Below, in pieces: positions 26,163 to 34,866 of a DNA stretch of 58,447 nucleotides. This DNA comes from Candidatus Bathyarchaeota archaeon. GTDB lineage: Archaea > Thermoproteota > Bathyarchaeia > Bathyarchaeales > Bathycorpusculaceae. The position numbers and the translations under genes were made by a program. The notes under the pieces were generated by a model. It was not told the DNA's origin. It searched no databases and worked only from the letters and a program-made list of their open reading frames with translations. Within the stretch, counting starts at the first letter, position 1. Every line of letters begins with the position of its first letter. The stretch spans positions 1-58,447 of the forward strand of contig JAOZHX010000023.1 of NCBI GenBank assembly GCA_026014665.1, given 5' to 3'.

Positions 26163-29100
26163 TTAAGCCTTCTCCTTTAAGCGTAATTTGGGTGTAATGC
26201 ATAGACTCTGAAGCTCTTGCAACAGAAGCTTGAAAGCATACGACACGATGACTGGGGAAATCTTGGCTTTCTCATCGCAGATTTTGCAGACATACCGTCT
26301 CTGTTTCATGTCAAAGTAGGCGATTTGGCCGCAGTTTTCGCAGATGTAGAGCGTGTACTTGTCAGATTCCTCCAGCAACCTATCACGTAGAAGCATAGCG
26401 GCGCCGTGTCCAATTAGGCAGTCGCGTTCCATTTCGCCAAAACGCAAACCTCCACCACGGGCTCGCCCTTCAGTTGGCTGGCGAGTGAGCATTTGGACTT
26501 GTCCTCGGGCTCTGGCATGGATTTTGTCAGCGACCATGTGATGTAGTTTCTGATAGTAGACTATTCCAACGAATACGTCGGCGACGAATTTTTCGCCCGA
26601 AGTGCCGCTGTAGAAGACTTCGCTGCCTGTATGGCTGAAGCCAAGTTTTACGAGGTTTCTGCGTATTTCGTCTGGTCCCTCGTTCGAGAAGGGTGTACCG
26701 TCGCCTGGTTTACCTCTTGCTGCTGCAGCTTTGCCTGCGATGGATTCGATGAACTGTCCGATGGTCATTCTTGAGGGGATAGCGTGGGGGTTGATGATTA
26801 GGTCTGGCACTATACCGTCTTCAGTGAATGGGAGGTCTTCTTGCGGAACGATTAAGCCGATGACTCCTTTCTGTCCATGTCGGCTAGCGAATTTATCGCC
26901 GAGTTCTGGGATACGTTGGTCGCGGACGCGAACTTTTACGAGTTTACTTCCTTCGCCAGATTCAGTTATGAATATACCGTCTACGATGCCTGTTTCGCTT
27001 GGACGCATGTCAACTGATGTGTCGCGCATGCTGGGACCTTTAACTTCAAATTCTTTGTATTCTTCGAGGAATCTTGGCGGGCTGATTCTGCCGATTAAGA
27101 CATCGCCACCGACAACTTGTGATTCGAGGCTGATTATGCCGTCGGGTTCAAGTAGACGGTAGTATTGTTCGCCTCTGTACCCACGTGTACCTGGTTCTGG
27201 CACGGTGAACTTGTCTTTTAAGCCACCGAGATACTGGCGGCATTCGGCTTCATAGATGCGGTAGAAGGTGCTGCGTGCTAGTCCACGTTCGATGGAGGCT
27301 TTGTTGAAGATGATGGCGTCCTCCATGTTGTAGCCTTCGTAGCTCAGCACAGCAACGACGCAGTTTTGTCCTGTTGGACGCTGTTTGTAACCCATGACAT
27401 CCATGTTCTCTGTTTGGACGAGGGGAACCTGGGGGTAATGCAGGATGTGAGACCGTGAGTCAACACGATGGTGGAAGTTAGTGCCGTAAACGCCTAAAGC
27501 TTGTTTTGCCATGGCAGCCTGATAGGAGTTGCGTGGTGACTGGTTGTGTTCGGGATAGGGTATGGTTGAAGCGCAGATGCCAAGGATTGTGAAGGTTGCG
27601 ATTTCAGCATGGGTTGTTTCTGGACCGATGTCATCGTAGGAAAGCGCGATGAAAGCGTTTTCTTCTTCTTCAGCATCCAAATACTCAACTAACCCATTCT
27701 TAACTAGGTCCTCCCAAGTCCATTCACCCAAACCGATCTTCTCAAAATGCTTACTTTGAAGCTTCGGTATCCCATTCTCAACTATGATAAGTGGGCGGCG
27801 AACTCGTCCTTCATCGCAGTTTGCATGAACTTCTTCAGTTTCAGTTTGCTGTTTAGAGAAGTAAGTTATGTTAACTTCGGTGGAGATTTCGCCTGCACGG
27901 CGCTTCTGGCGGAAGGATTCAACCATTTCTTTGGGGTTGTTACAGTAACCGATGATGTTGCCATCCACGAAAACTTTGGCGCCTGAAACACGCAGTTCAG
28001 TGCTGGCTTCATACGCTGGCACGGTGCCCATTTCAAAGAGCAGTTGCCTGATGCGATCTGGGTTGACGCCTACGGCTATGGAGGCTGACAACGCAAGGTT
28101 CTTTACTAGACCGCAGTTTGAGCCTTCAGGGGTTTCGTTGGGGCATAATCGTCCCCAGTGGGTTGGGTGTAAGTCTCTGGCTTCAAAGTTTGGTTGGCTT
28201 CTGCTAAGAGGTGACTGCAGCCTTCTCAGATGGCTAAGAGTGGAGATGTAGTTGGTTCGGTCCAAAAGCTGTGTAATGCCGACTCGTCCTCGTCCCCAGT
28301 TGCCTGTTGCCAGCGCATGTTGAAAGCGTTCAGTTATGATGCCGGGGCGAACAGCCGCTGAGACAGTTATGATTGGCCCTTTAACACCAATACGTTCAAG
28401 CTGATACTTTATGTCTCTGGTAAGGTTCCTGAACGAGACGCGGAAAAGGTCGGCAAGCAAGGGCCCGCCCAAACGTAGACGTTTGTTTTTGAAGTGGTCT
28501 TTGTCGTCTGGTTGACGTCTTCCCATCTTGAGCTGTATGACGCGGTATGCCATTTCGCCAAGGAATATGGCTTTCTCTTTCCGGTTCTTTTCGCTTCTGC
28601 CTAAATGAGGTAAGAAATTTTTATCTAGCGCTGTTTCAGCTTTCTGAAGCCGGTATTCTTCGACTTGGCCGTGTGCAACACGGTTGCCGATAAAGAGGAT
28701 AGCGTCTTGTGGTGTATCTACGCCGATGGCTTTTTCAAAGGAGGCTGCCAGTTGGCTTTGGATATCGCTATCGAGCGAAACAGCCTCAGCGATGTCCTTA
28801 TCTTTTTCAAGCGTGAGTGCGCGCATGATAACGACGAAAGGAATTTCAGTTGGGACGCCTGGCATAGTGACGTAGATGGCATCGTCTGACTTGAGCTTAA
28901 GTTCGATTCTGGCTCGGAAGCCTACTGTGGTTGAGAAAATCTTTGCCTGATAAACAGGTGAAGTTCCTTTATCATCAATGTCTACGATGACTCGGTTGGG
29001 TGCGAGATCTTCCATCGCGACGATGACACGTTCTGCACCATTAACAACAAAATATCCTCCTGGGTCGTCAGGGTCTTCTCCTGCAGCGATGAGTTCTTCA

Positions 29101-29537
29101 CGGCTGAGTTGACTCAAAAAGCAGAGTTTGCTCTTAAGCATAACAGGAATATTACCAATATAGACAAGTTCTGTGTCTTGTTCTCTACCATCGATGACAG
29201 GAGTCATTTCAAGCGCAATTGGCGCTGCATACGCCAAGTTTCTGAGACGTGCCTCCATGGGATAGATTTCATGCTTAGTGCCATCAACTTCAGTAACGTA
29301 TGGCCCTGTTATACGTGACTGCGGGTCAATTACCCAGATTTGCCCGAGCTTAACTTTGTAGGGGCTCTCAGGAACTTCTATGGGAATTTCACCGACTTCA
29401 TCCACGACTTCTTGAAGCCCGTGGTCGATAAATTCATTGTAGCTATCGAGGTGTTGACGGACCAGACCTTTTTCGGCAAAGAAAGTTTTGAGGAGGTAGT
29501 GAATGTCTTCTCTTTGGATTTTTTGTGTAGTGGTCAA
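26163..29537 (-). CDS. rpoB: DNA-directed RNA polymerase subunit B, unsplit
   Basis: The 1124-aa product is the complete second-largest subunit; there is no B'/B'' split as in methanogens. Motifs include HPTHWGRLCPNETPEGSNCGL, the catalytic-centre segment ELGDKFASRHGQKGVIG and a C-terminal zinc ribbon CENCG...CKIC. It starts with TTG at 29537 behind AAGGAG. First gene of the operon. The small subunit rpoH, often directly upstream of rpoB in archaea, is not in this window. Confidence 0.96.
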   Translation of the reverse strand: MTTTQKIQREDIHYLLKTFFAEKGLVRQHLDSYNEFIDHGLQEVVDEVGEIPIEVPESPYKVKLGQIWVIDPQSRITGPYVTEVDGTKHEIYPMEARLRNLAYAAPIALEMTPVIDGREQDTELVYIGNIPVMLKSKLCFLSQLSREELIAAGEDPDDPGGYFVVNGAERVIVAMEDLAPNRVIVDIDDKGTSPVYQAKIFSTTVGFRARIELKLKSDDAIYVTMPGVPTEIPFVVIMRALTLEKDKDIAEAVSLDSDIQSQLAASFEKAIGVDTPQDAILFIGNRVAHGQVEEYRLQKAETALDKNFLPHLGRSEKNRKEKAIFLGEMAYRVIQLKMGRRQPDDKDHFKNKRLRLGGPLLADLFRVSFRNLTRDIKYQLERIGVKGPIITVSAAVRPGIITERFQHALATGNWGRGRVGITQLLDRTNYISTLSHLRRLQSPLSRSQPNFEARDLHPTHWGRLCPNETPEGSNCGLVKNLALSASIAVGVNPDRIRQLLFEMGTVPAYEASTELRVSGAKVFVDGNIIGYCNNPKEMVESFRQKRRAGEISTEVNITYFSKQQTETEEVHANCDEGRVRRPLIIVENGIPKLQSKHFEKIGLGEWTWEDLVKNGLVEYLDAEEEENAFIALSYDDIGPETTHAEIATFTILGICASTIPYPEHNQSPRNSYQAAMAKQALGVYGTNFHHRVDSRSHILHYPQVPLVQTENMDVMGYKQRPTGQNCVVAVLSYEGYNMEDAIIFNKASIERGLARSTFYRIYEAECRQYLGGLKDKFTVPEPGTRGYRGEQYYRLLEPDGIISLESQVVGGDVLIGRISPPRFLEEYKEFEVKGPSMRDTSVDMRPSETGIVDGIFITESGEGSKLVKVRVRDQRIPELGDKFASRHGQKGVIGLIVPQEDLPFTEDGIVPDLIINPHAIPSRMTIGQFIESIAGKAAAARGKPGDGTPFSNEGPDEIRRNLVKLGFSHTGSEVFYSGTSGEKFVADVFVGIVYYQKLHHMVADKIHARARGQVQMLTRQPTEGRARGGGLRFGEMERDCLIGHGAAMLLRDRLLEESDKYTLYICENCGQIAYFDMKQRRYVCKICDEKAKISPVIVSYAFKLLLQELQSLCITPKLRLKEKA

Positions 29538-29684
29538 ATTTTATTCTCCTTGTATAAATTTGGGGTTAAGAGATGATTGTGATTTTGTCTTTTCAACCTG
29601 CATTTCCTCCAATATGTGGAACGTCCAACCTGGAAAAAGGGTTCTCCTATCTTTTTTAAGAGCACAAACACATGCTACGCACCT

Positions 29685-29702
29685 TGCATATAAACTTTTT
29701 TA
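29685..29702 (-). promoter_or_regulatory. Probable promoter of the RNA polymerase operon
   Basis: On the minus strand, AAAAAAGTTTATATGCAAGG contains a purine-rich BRE followed by a TATA box (TTTATATG, about 29688-29695). It lies about 150 bases before the rpoB start, implying a leader of about 125 bases. Confidence 0.5.
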
Positions 29703-30121
29703 TGCATATTGCTCGAGAAGCTAAGGGCTTCTAAACTTTCATAGAGCGAGCAGTCGAAAAAAACCGCAAATGATAGCGTTGAATGCCTAAAAAAGTAATC
29801 ACCAAAAAAATTCGGGCAATCTCAATAACCTCAGCTAATTGGTTTAGTTGAGAGCAGAAGCAGTCAGAAAATGCCCACTTAACTAATGACATATTTATTG
29901 CAGCTATGCTAGTTGCTTTGCTGGCTCCCCCATTTATATTCTATAGTTGGTTGGTTAAGAGCCGGCTTTTCAATTAAACCAATTAATCGAGACTCTTGTT
30001 ATGCCATGCTGAGTCATTGGACGTTGGGGTGGCTTGATTGAACATGCCAGTGACCTGAGGTGATGAGTTGGATTGTCAGACACCCAGTTGTTAGAGCTTA
30101 AACCAAGCGGTTGCTTTGGCA

Positions 30122-30147
30122 ACATATTTTAGACACATATTTTAGAC
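30122..30147. repeat. Tandem 13-base repeat
   Basis: ACATATTTTAGAC occurs twice in direct succession (30122-30134 and 30135-30147), about 150 bases before the surface-protein gene. It may be a binding site or a replication slip. Confidence 0.6.
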
Positions 30148-30248
30148 GTTAATGATGAAACCGTATCATCTTTTTTTACAAAACAGCATCAAAAGGTATC
30201 CTTTTTGGATAACTATTTATTTGGGTTTTAGGCATAGTTGCTAAGATT

Positions 30249-30277
30249 GGTAAGGGCAACCTAAGGGAGCCCTTGCC
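30249..30277 (+). promoter_or_regulatory. Stem-loop in the leader of the surface-protein gene
   Basis: GGTAAGGGC (30249-30257) pairs with GCCCTTGCC (30269-30277), one G-U pair, loop of 11 bases, ending 15 bases before the start codon. Such a stem could stabilise or regulate the mRNA of an abundant protein. Confidence 0.4.
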
Positions 30278-30292
30278 AAACTAAATAAGGAA

Positions 30293-32971
30293 ATGAAAAA
30301 AATGAAAAATTCAATCAAAAATTCTAAAACTTTGACCACCTTAATTGCAGTAATAATGATAGTAACAGTCGCTGTTCCATTCTTGTCAATGCCGACAACA
30401 AACGCAGCTGATACCATCAAAACCTATGCATACGTCACCGCCACCCCAAGCCCAGCAGGAGTTGGGCAAACTGTTTCAATCGTCTTTTGGCTCAATTGGC
30501 CTCCACCATCCGCAGCAGGCACTACTGGTGACAGATGGACGGGATGCACCATTGACGTAACAAGACCTAATGGTGAAGTCGACCATCTTGGACCGTTTGT
30601 GACCGATTCAGTTGGCTCAGCATATACAGCTTACTCGCCTACCGAAGTTGGAGAATACAAAGTTGTATTCAACTTCCCAGGACAAATCCTGCAACCAGGT
30701 AACCCTGGCTACACAGGATTAAACGGATCTAACTCCAACAGCCCCTATGTTGGCAGATACTTCGGCGCAAGCTCTGCGAACACCACATTCATAGTGCAAG
30801 AAGAACCAGTACCCACGTGGACACAACCAGCGCTTCCAATCAGCTACTGGGAACGCCCAATTGACACCCAGAACACCTACTGGTATGTTCTTGGCTCACA
30901 TTGGCTAGGACAAAGCGAACAAGGCTACAACTACCTTAGGTACCAGCCAGCAGGACGAGCACCCGACACAGCACACGTCATGTGGACCAAACCCATATCC
31001 TACGGCGGCATAGTCGGAGGCGTAAACGTCGGTCCAGAAGACGTGAACTTCTACTCAGGCACTGCATACCAATACAGATTCCCCAACCCACTCATACTCT
31101 ACGGAAAACTCTTCTACCCATTACCACTGGCTAACAGTCCAACAGGCGGAGGATACGCATGCGTAGACCTGCGCACTGGACAAGAAGAATGGCGCAAAGA
31201 CTTCGGTTCAGCAAACCCATCCTTTGGCCAACTCTACGACTTCGAATCTCCCAATCAGCACGGAGTTAACCCCAACGGTTACCTATGGATAGTCGGCACG
31301 GTAATCGGCACAGGAATCACTAACCCAGCCACAGGCGCAACTTACACCAACGCTAGCTACACCCAAGCTTCCTCGAATGCTTCTGCAGTCGTTAACACTG
31401 CAGGTTGGATTGCAGTTGACCCCATGACAGGCACCTTACTCTTCAACGAAACAAACATTCCAAGTGGCACAAGATTCTATGGACCGCAAGGTGAAATTCT
31501 CATCATGAACATTGGACGAGAAAACACCACTGCACCCTACACATACCTCTGGCAATGGAACAACACTAAACTTCCGGGAAATGACATTGCAGGCGGCATC
31601 ACTCAGTGGCTACCTGGACGAACCAACTGGAACATGAGCAAATCTTATGACTGGAACGTCACTCTCTCGCAACCGCTGCCCGCTGGAGCAAACACAGCCA
31701 TAATCCAAGTGCTGCCAGGGGACTTAGTGTTTGGTAGAAGCAGCGCACTACAGTTTGCTGGCTCAACAGGCGGAGCATTCGGCACTCCCGACCCCTACAC
31801 TCTTTGGGCAATCAACCTCAATGCTTCCAGAGCTCCAATCGGCCAAGTTATGTGGATACGCAACTACACTGGCGACGCCAACATGACCATACTAATTGGC
31901 CCACGCGACCAAAAAACCAACGTCTTCACCACTTACTTCAAAGAAACCATGCAGTGGAATGGCTACAGCTTGCTAACTGGAGAAAAACTGTGGGGTCCAA
32001 CCAACCCAGAGGAGACCTTTAACTTCTACGGCGGCACCACAGGCTTAACAGCACCATACGCAGCTGGCGATGGCCGACTATATTCGACAGGTTACTCAGG
32101 AGTAGTTTACTGCTATGACTTCCTCACAGGCAAAACACTCTTTACATACGGCAACGATGTCAACAACCCCAAGAACAATACTAGGACACCAAACACAGCA
32201 TACGGCGACTATCCCTACCAAGTTGCAGCGATAGCAGACGGAAAAGTCTATCTAATCTCGTCTGAGCACTCACTCAACGCACCACCGTATGCAGGCGCAG
32301 AAGTACGATGCATCAATGCAACTACAGGCGAAGAAATCTGGAAGATGGTTGGAATGTGCAACTGGCAAGAAATAGCTGTAGCAGACGGATACTTCGTATA
32401 CCTCAACCTCAACGATATGCGAATAACCTGTGTTGGACCAGGTCCAAGCGCTACTTCCGTTTCAGCATCTTCAGCAGTCATACCGCAAGGCGGCAGCGTG
32501 CTAATCACAGGTACAGTAACTGACCAATCCCCCAACACCGCCCTTAAAGGCACGGCAGCAATCTCGGACGCTGACCAAGGCGCATGGATGAACTACATGG
32601 TCACAAAGACCACTGAGAAGCCAATCGTGAAAGGCGTGGAAGTCTCCTTAGACACCTATGACCCCAACGGCAACTACTACCACATAGACACCGTCACCAG
32701 CGATTCCAACGGCATGTTCAAAAAACTCTGGACCCCCGAAGTCCCAGGCGAATACACCATAATCGCTACCTTCAAAGGCTCTGGTTCATACGGTCCCTCA
32801 TCAGCGGCAACAGCCATCGGCGTTTCAGAACCGCAAGCAACAACATCGCCTCCAGCATACCCAGCTCCAGTTGACAACACCATGGCAATTGCGCTTTCAG
32901 CAATCGCTATAATCATCGTGGTCGTCATCGGCATGGCATTAATTCTGGCAACACTCAGAAAACGCCCATAA
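30293..32971 (+). CDS. Large secreted propeller-type surface protein with C-terminal anchor
   Basis: The 892-aa product has a signal peptide (LTTLIAVIMIVTVAVPFLSMPTTNA), an N-terminal Ig-like domain (about 40-165), then a propeller with blades such as YACVDLRTGQEEW, YCYDFLTGKTLF and VRCINATTGEEIWK. A second Ig-like domain (about 715-835) precedes a Pro/Thr linker and a last transmembrane helix (IALSAIAIIIVVVIGMALIL) with RKRP at the end. Many N-x-S/T sequons suggest glycosylation. The length, anchor and long leader are consistent with a main cell-surface or S-layer-like protein. ATG 30293 or 30302 may be the start. Confidence 0.75.
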   Translation: MKKMKNSIKNSKTLTTLIAVIMIVTVAVPFLSMPTTNAADTIKTYAYVTATPSPAGVGQTVSIVFWLNWPPPSAAGTTGDRWTGCTIDVTRPNGEVDHLGPFVTDSVGSAYTAYSPTEVGEYKVVFNFPGQILQPGNPGYTGLNGSNSNSPYVGRYFGASSANTTFIVQEEPVPTWTQPALPISYWERPIDTQNTYWYVLGSHWLGQSEQGYNYLRYQPAGRAPDTAHVMWTKPISYGGIVGGVNVGPEDVNFYSGTAYQYRFPNPLILYGKLFYPLPLANSPTGGGYACVDLRTGQEEWRKDFGSANPSFGQLYDFESPNQHGVNPNGYLWIVGTVIGTGITNPATGATYTNASYTQASSNASAVVNTAGWIAVDPMTGTLLFNETNIPSGTRFYGPQGEILIMNIGRENTTAPYTYLWQWNNTKLPGNDIAGGITQWLPGRTNWNMSKSYDWNVTLSQPLPAGANTAIIQVLPGDLVFGRSSALQFAGSTGGAFGTPDPYTLWAINLNASRAPIGQVMWIRNYTGDANMTILIGPRDQKTNVFTTYFKETMQWNGYSLLTGEKLWGPTNPEETFNFYGGTTGLTAPYAAGDGRLYSTGYSGVVYCYDFLTGKTLFTYGNDVNNPKNNTRTPNTAYGDYPYQVAAIADGKVYLISSEHSLNAPPYAGAEVRCINATTGEEIWKMVGMCNWQEIAVADGYFVYLNLNDMRITCVGPGPSATSVSASSAVIPQGGSVLITGTVTDQSPNTALKGTAAISDADQGAWMNYMVTKTTEKPIVKGVEVSLDTYDPNGNYYHIDTVTSDSNGMFKKLWTPEVPGEYTIIATFKGSGSYGPSSAATAIGVSEPQATTSPPAYPAPVDNTMAIALSAIAIIIVVVIGMALILATLRKRP

Positions 32972-33024
32972 AGGTTAAAATAAAACCAATCAACCCCTTT
33001 TTCTTTTATTAAAATTGGGAATAC

Positions 33025-33936
33025 TTAACGTTTGATTATTTTGGTAATCGCTTGATTGGCGGCGGTGCAACCGATTTTTTTAGCTATGAGGGGAAGCAGG
33101 TTTTCATCCATTTCATACCCAATGCTGTTACGTTCGGTCAGCATGGCAACTTTGGTTGTTGTTCCTGACCCCAAGAATGGGTCAAGCACCATGTCGCCTT
33201 TAACGCTAAACATTCTGATAAGGCGCTCTGCGATCTCATCAGGGTACGCTGCGGTTCTGCGTTCAATTTCGCTGGCGGTCTGCCTTGTGCCTTTGAATGC
33301 CCAGATTTGGCTAAACCATTCGTCACGTTCCTGCTTTGAAAAGGCGCTGTTATAGCGTTCTTTTTGATGTGGCTCAAACTTGCGGAGTCTTCCCTTGCGG
33401 AAAAGCAAGATAAATTCGCAGTCGAGTGTGACGTAGGCGTTTGGCGGGAGAAAACCTGAACCCAGAAAAGCTCCTTTGCCCTTATAAGACGGTTTATTTG
33501 TTGGTTTCTTCCATAAAATGTATGGCAACGTCGTAAAACCGATTTTTTCACAGTTTTCAGTGATGTGGACGTGGTTAGGAAAAAGCTGGAATTTGCCTCC
33601 GATGCTACGGGTAGCGTCGCCGATGTTTATGCAGGCAATGCCCCCGTCGCATAGTACACGGTAGGTTTCAGCCCAAACCTTCCCTAAATAATCATGCATC
33701 AAAATGTAAATTTGCCTCACAGCCGCCTCGTCACCGTCAGCCACCAGCTTTTGCCACAACTTTGCAATTTTTGGGTCAACACTGCGGAACAAGTCGTCCC
33801 ACATGGCTATCATGGGGTAAGGCGGTGAAGTGACCATTAAGTGGATACTGCCGTCCTCAAGTTCGGGCATCTGCTGGCTGTTGCCCACGATTATTTTATG
33901 ATGGGTTTGCATGCGCTCATAAGTTATCTTCAGCAA
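33025..33936 (-). CDS. Site-specific DNA methyltransferase, N4-cytosine type (orphan)
   Basis: The catalytic motif IV is TSPPYPMIAMWDD and the SAM-binding motif is DPFLGSGTTTKVA near the C-terminus, in the order IV...I of beta-class amino-methyltransferases. The S-P-P-Y form is typical of N4-cytosine enzymes, though N6-adenine is not excluded. Length 303 aa. No restriction endonuclease is adjacent, so it is probably a solitary methylase with a regulatory or housekeeping role. TTG 33936 is taken as start; ATG 33912 is possible. Confidence 0.82.
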   Translation of the reverse strand: MLKITYERMQTHHKIIVGNSQQMPELEDGSIHLMVTSPPYPMIAMWDDLFRSVDPKIAKLWQKLVADGDEAAVRQIYILMHDYLGKVWAETYRVLCDGGIACINIGDATRSIGGKFQLFPNHVHITENCEKIGFTTLPYILWKKPTNKPSYKGKGAFLGSGFLPPNAYVTLDCEFILLFRKGRLRKFEPHQKERYNSAFSKQERDEWFSQIWAFKGTRQTASEIERRTAAYPDEIAERLIRMFSVKGDMVLDPFLGSGTTTKVAMLTERNSIGYEMDENLLPLIAKKIGCTAANQAITKIIKR

Positions 33937-34068
33937 TGCGTTTTACCTTTGCGGTAAACTGCTCTACGCTCTCTTTTCAATATTTTAATGGCTGCAGAAA
34001 ACGCCAATAGCACCTAACTTTCCATGGTTTGTGCATAACCTCTGTTAGCTGCAAATAGACTGGTGGGA

Positions 34069-34078
34069 AATGATTAAT
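34069..34078 (+). promoter_or_regulatory. TATA-like element upstream of tRNA-Leu
   Basis: AAATGATTAATAAG about 35-45 bases before the tRNA 5' end is a reasonable archaeal tRNA promoter position. Confidence 0.35.
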
Positions 34079-34112
34079 AAGTCAGAAGCCAACCATTTTG
34101 GTACTGCACCAT

Positions 34113-34242
34113 GCTACGGTAACCAAGCCAGGTCAAAGGTGAAGGACTCAAGATCAACGTTTGGCCTGCAGGTCTGGCCCCAAACGGATGGGAAATCCTT
34201 TCCCGCAGGGGTTCGCAGGTTCAAATCCTGCCCGTAGCACCA
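34113..34242 (+). tRNA. tRNA-Leu(CAA) with 42-base intron
   Basis: Acceptor GCTACGG pairs with CCGTAGC before ACCA; CCA is encoded. The T arm is GCAGG-TTCAAAT-CCTGC. The anticodon stem AAGGA pairs with TCCTT, the loop is CTCAAGA with anticodon CAA (34149-34151), and a long variable arm (CCC GCA GGG) marks a class II tRNA. An intron separates positions 37 and 38, as is usual in archaea. Confidence 0.93.
34153..34194 (+). other. tRNA intron, bulge-helix-bulge type
   Basis: The 42-base insert lies directly after G37. CGTTTGG and CCAAACG pair around an inner GGCC-containing loop, giving the central helix expected for the tRNA splicing endonuclease. Confidence 0.85.
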
Positions 34243-34319
34243 TTCACTACTGAAAACTTTTGTTTTTGGAGAAAATTTTATACTATATTACTTATCTATT
34301 TTAGGACATGGTGACTTAG

Positions 34320-34550
34320 TTGGTTGAAGCAGTTTTCACAGATGAGGATAAGAAAAACCTAAAAATCATCGCTGAAGAAATGCCCAAACTGCGGATGCTC
34401 GTTGAAGAACTCATGGAAACCGTGGAAATTCTCAGCGATGAAAAACTAATGAAAAGCATAGCCCGAAGCTTAAAGGATGTACGGGAAAATCGAGTGCTTA
34501 CCTACAAAGAGTTACTTGAAGAACTGAGCATCGATGAAAAAGAAGTTTGA
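34320..34550 (+). CDS. Antitoxin of a RelBE/ParDE-like pair
   Basis: A 76-aa acidic, helical protein without recognised DNA-binding motif, starting at TTG 34320 five bases behind GGTGA (34310-34314). A TATA-like TTTTATACTATATTA lies near 34277-34290. Its end overlaps the toxin gene by 17 bases. The role is inferred from that arrangement. The pair fills the space between tRNA-Leu and a copy of the tRNA 3' half. Confidence 0.65.
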   Translation: MVEAVFTDEDKKNLKIIAEEMPKLRMLVEELMETVEILSDEKLMKSIARSLKDVRENRVLTYKELLEELSIDEKEV

Positions 34551-34791
34551 GATTATTTTCACCAGAGAGTTTTCAAGGGAACTCAAACGGCACGACAAGC
34601 AAACCCAGATAAGAATAATCAGGGCACTGAAAATCTTAGAAGACAAGCCCTATGCCAGCAAACAGTTAGTTGGCCGTCTAAGCGAGCTTAAATCTTTTAG
34701 AATTGGCAATTATCGAGTAATCTATGAAATATCTGGACAAAAAATTATTATCAGAACTATAGGTCATCGCAAAAAGGTATACGATAAGTAA
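34534..34791 (+). CDS. RelE/ParE-family toxin
   Basis: The 85-aa product matches the RelE/ParE fold: FTREFSRELKRHDKQTQIRI, then LEDKPYASKQLVGRLSELKSFRIGNYRVIYEI and a C-terminal strand with IIIRTIGHRKKVYDK. RelE members cleave mRNA on the ribosome; ParE members poison gyrase. The conserved R-x-G-x-Y-R-V-I-Y and basic C-terminus favour the RelE side. The stop is six bases before the tRNA-like repeat. Confidence 0.82.
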   Translation: MKKKFEIIFTREFSRELKRHDKQTQIRIIRALKILEDKPYASKQLVGRLSELKSFRIGNYRVIYEISGQKIIIRTIGHRKKVYDK

Positions 34792-34796
34792 GCCCA

Positions 34797-34842
34797 AAAT
34801 CCTTTCCCGATGGGTTTGCAGGTTCGAATCCTGCCCGTACCA
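34797..34842 (+). repeat. Copy of the tRNA-Leu 3' exon (remnant or attachment-site repeat)
   Basis: The segment starts at AAATCCTTTCCCG and runs to CCTGCCCGTA, then CCA. It matches 34193-34242 in all but a few positions and lacks GCA of the acceptor end. Similarity begins essentially at the 3' exon boundary. No 5' half is adjacent. Probably a site duplication from integration, or a decayed tandem tRNA. Confidence 0.7.
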
Positions 34843-34866
34843 AAATTTATTGAAAGGTTAAGCATT

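Larger units (their letters stand above)
29538..30292. other. Long intergenic region (755 bases) between divergent rpoB and surface-protein genes
   Basis: Besides the rpoB promoter, the region contains a short frame encoding a hydrophobic peptide (MLVALLAPPFIFYSWLVK, ATG near 29906), flanked by imperfect inverted copies of an AATTGGTTTA core near 29838 and 29975. A perfect 13-base tandem repeat lies at 30122-30147, and a hairpin at 30249-30277. No rpoH, tRNA or known RNA was found. Confidence 0.45.

Noticed and set aside
30001..30090. Possible box C/D RNA (GTGATGA at 30060-30066)
   Set aside because: No properly spaced CTGA D box or terminal stem was found.
34797..34842. A second functional tRNA
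   Set aside because: Only the 3' half is present; no 5' half with a pairing acceptor stem lies within 150 bases upstream, where the toxin gene is.
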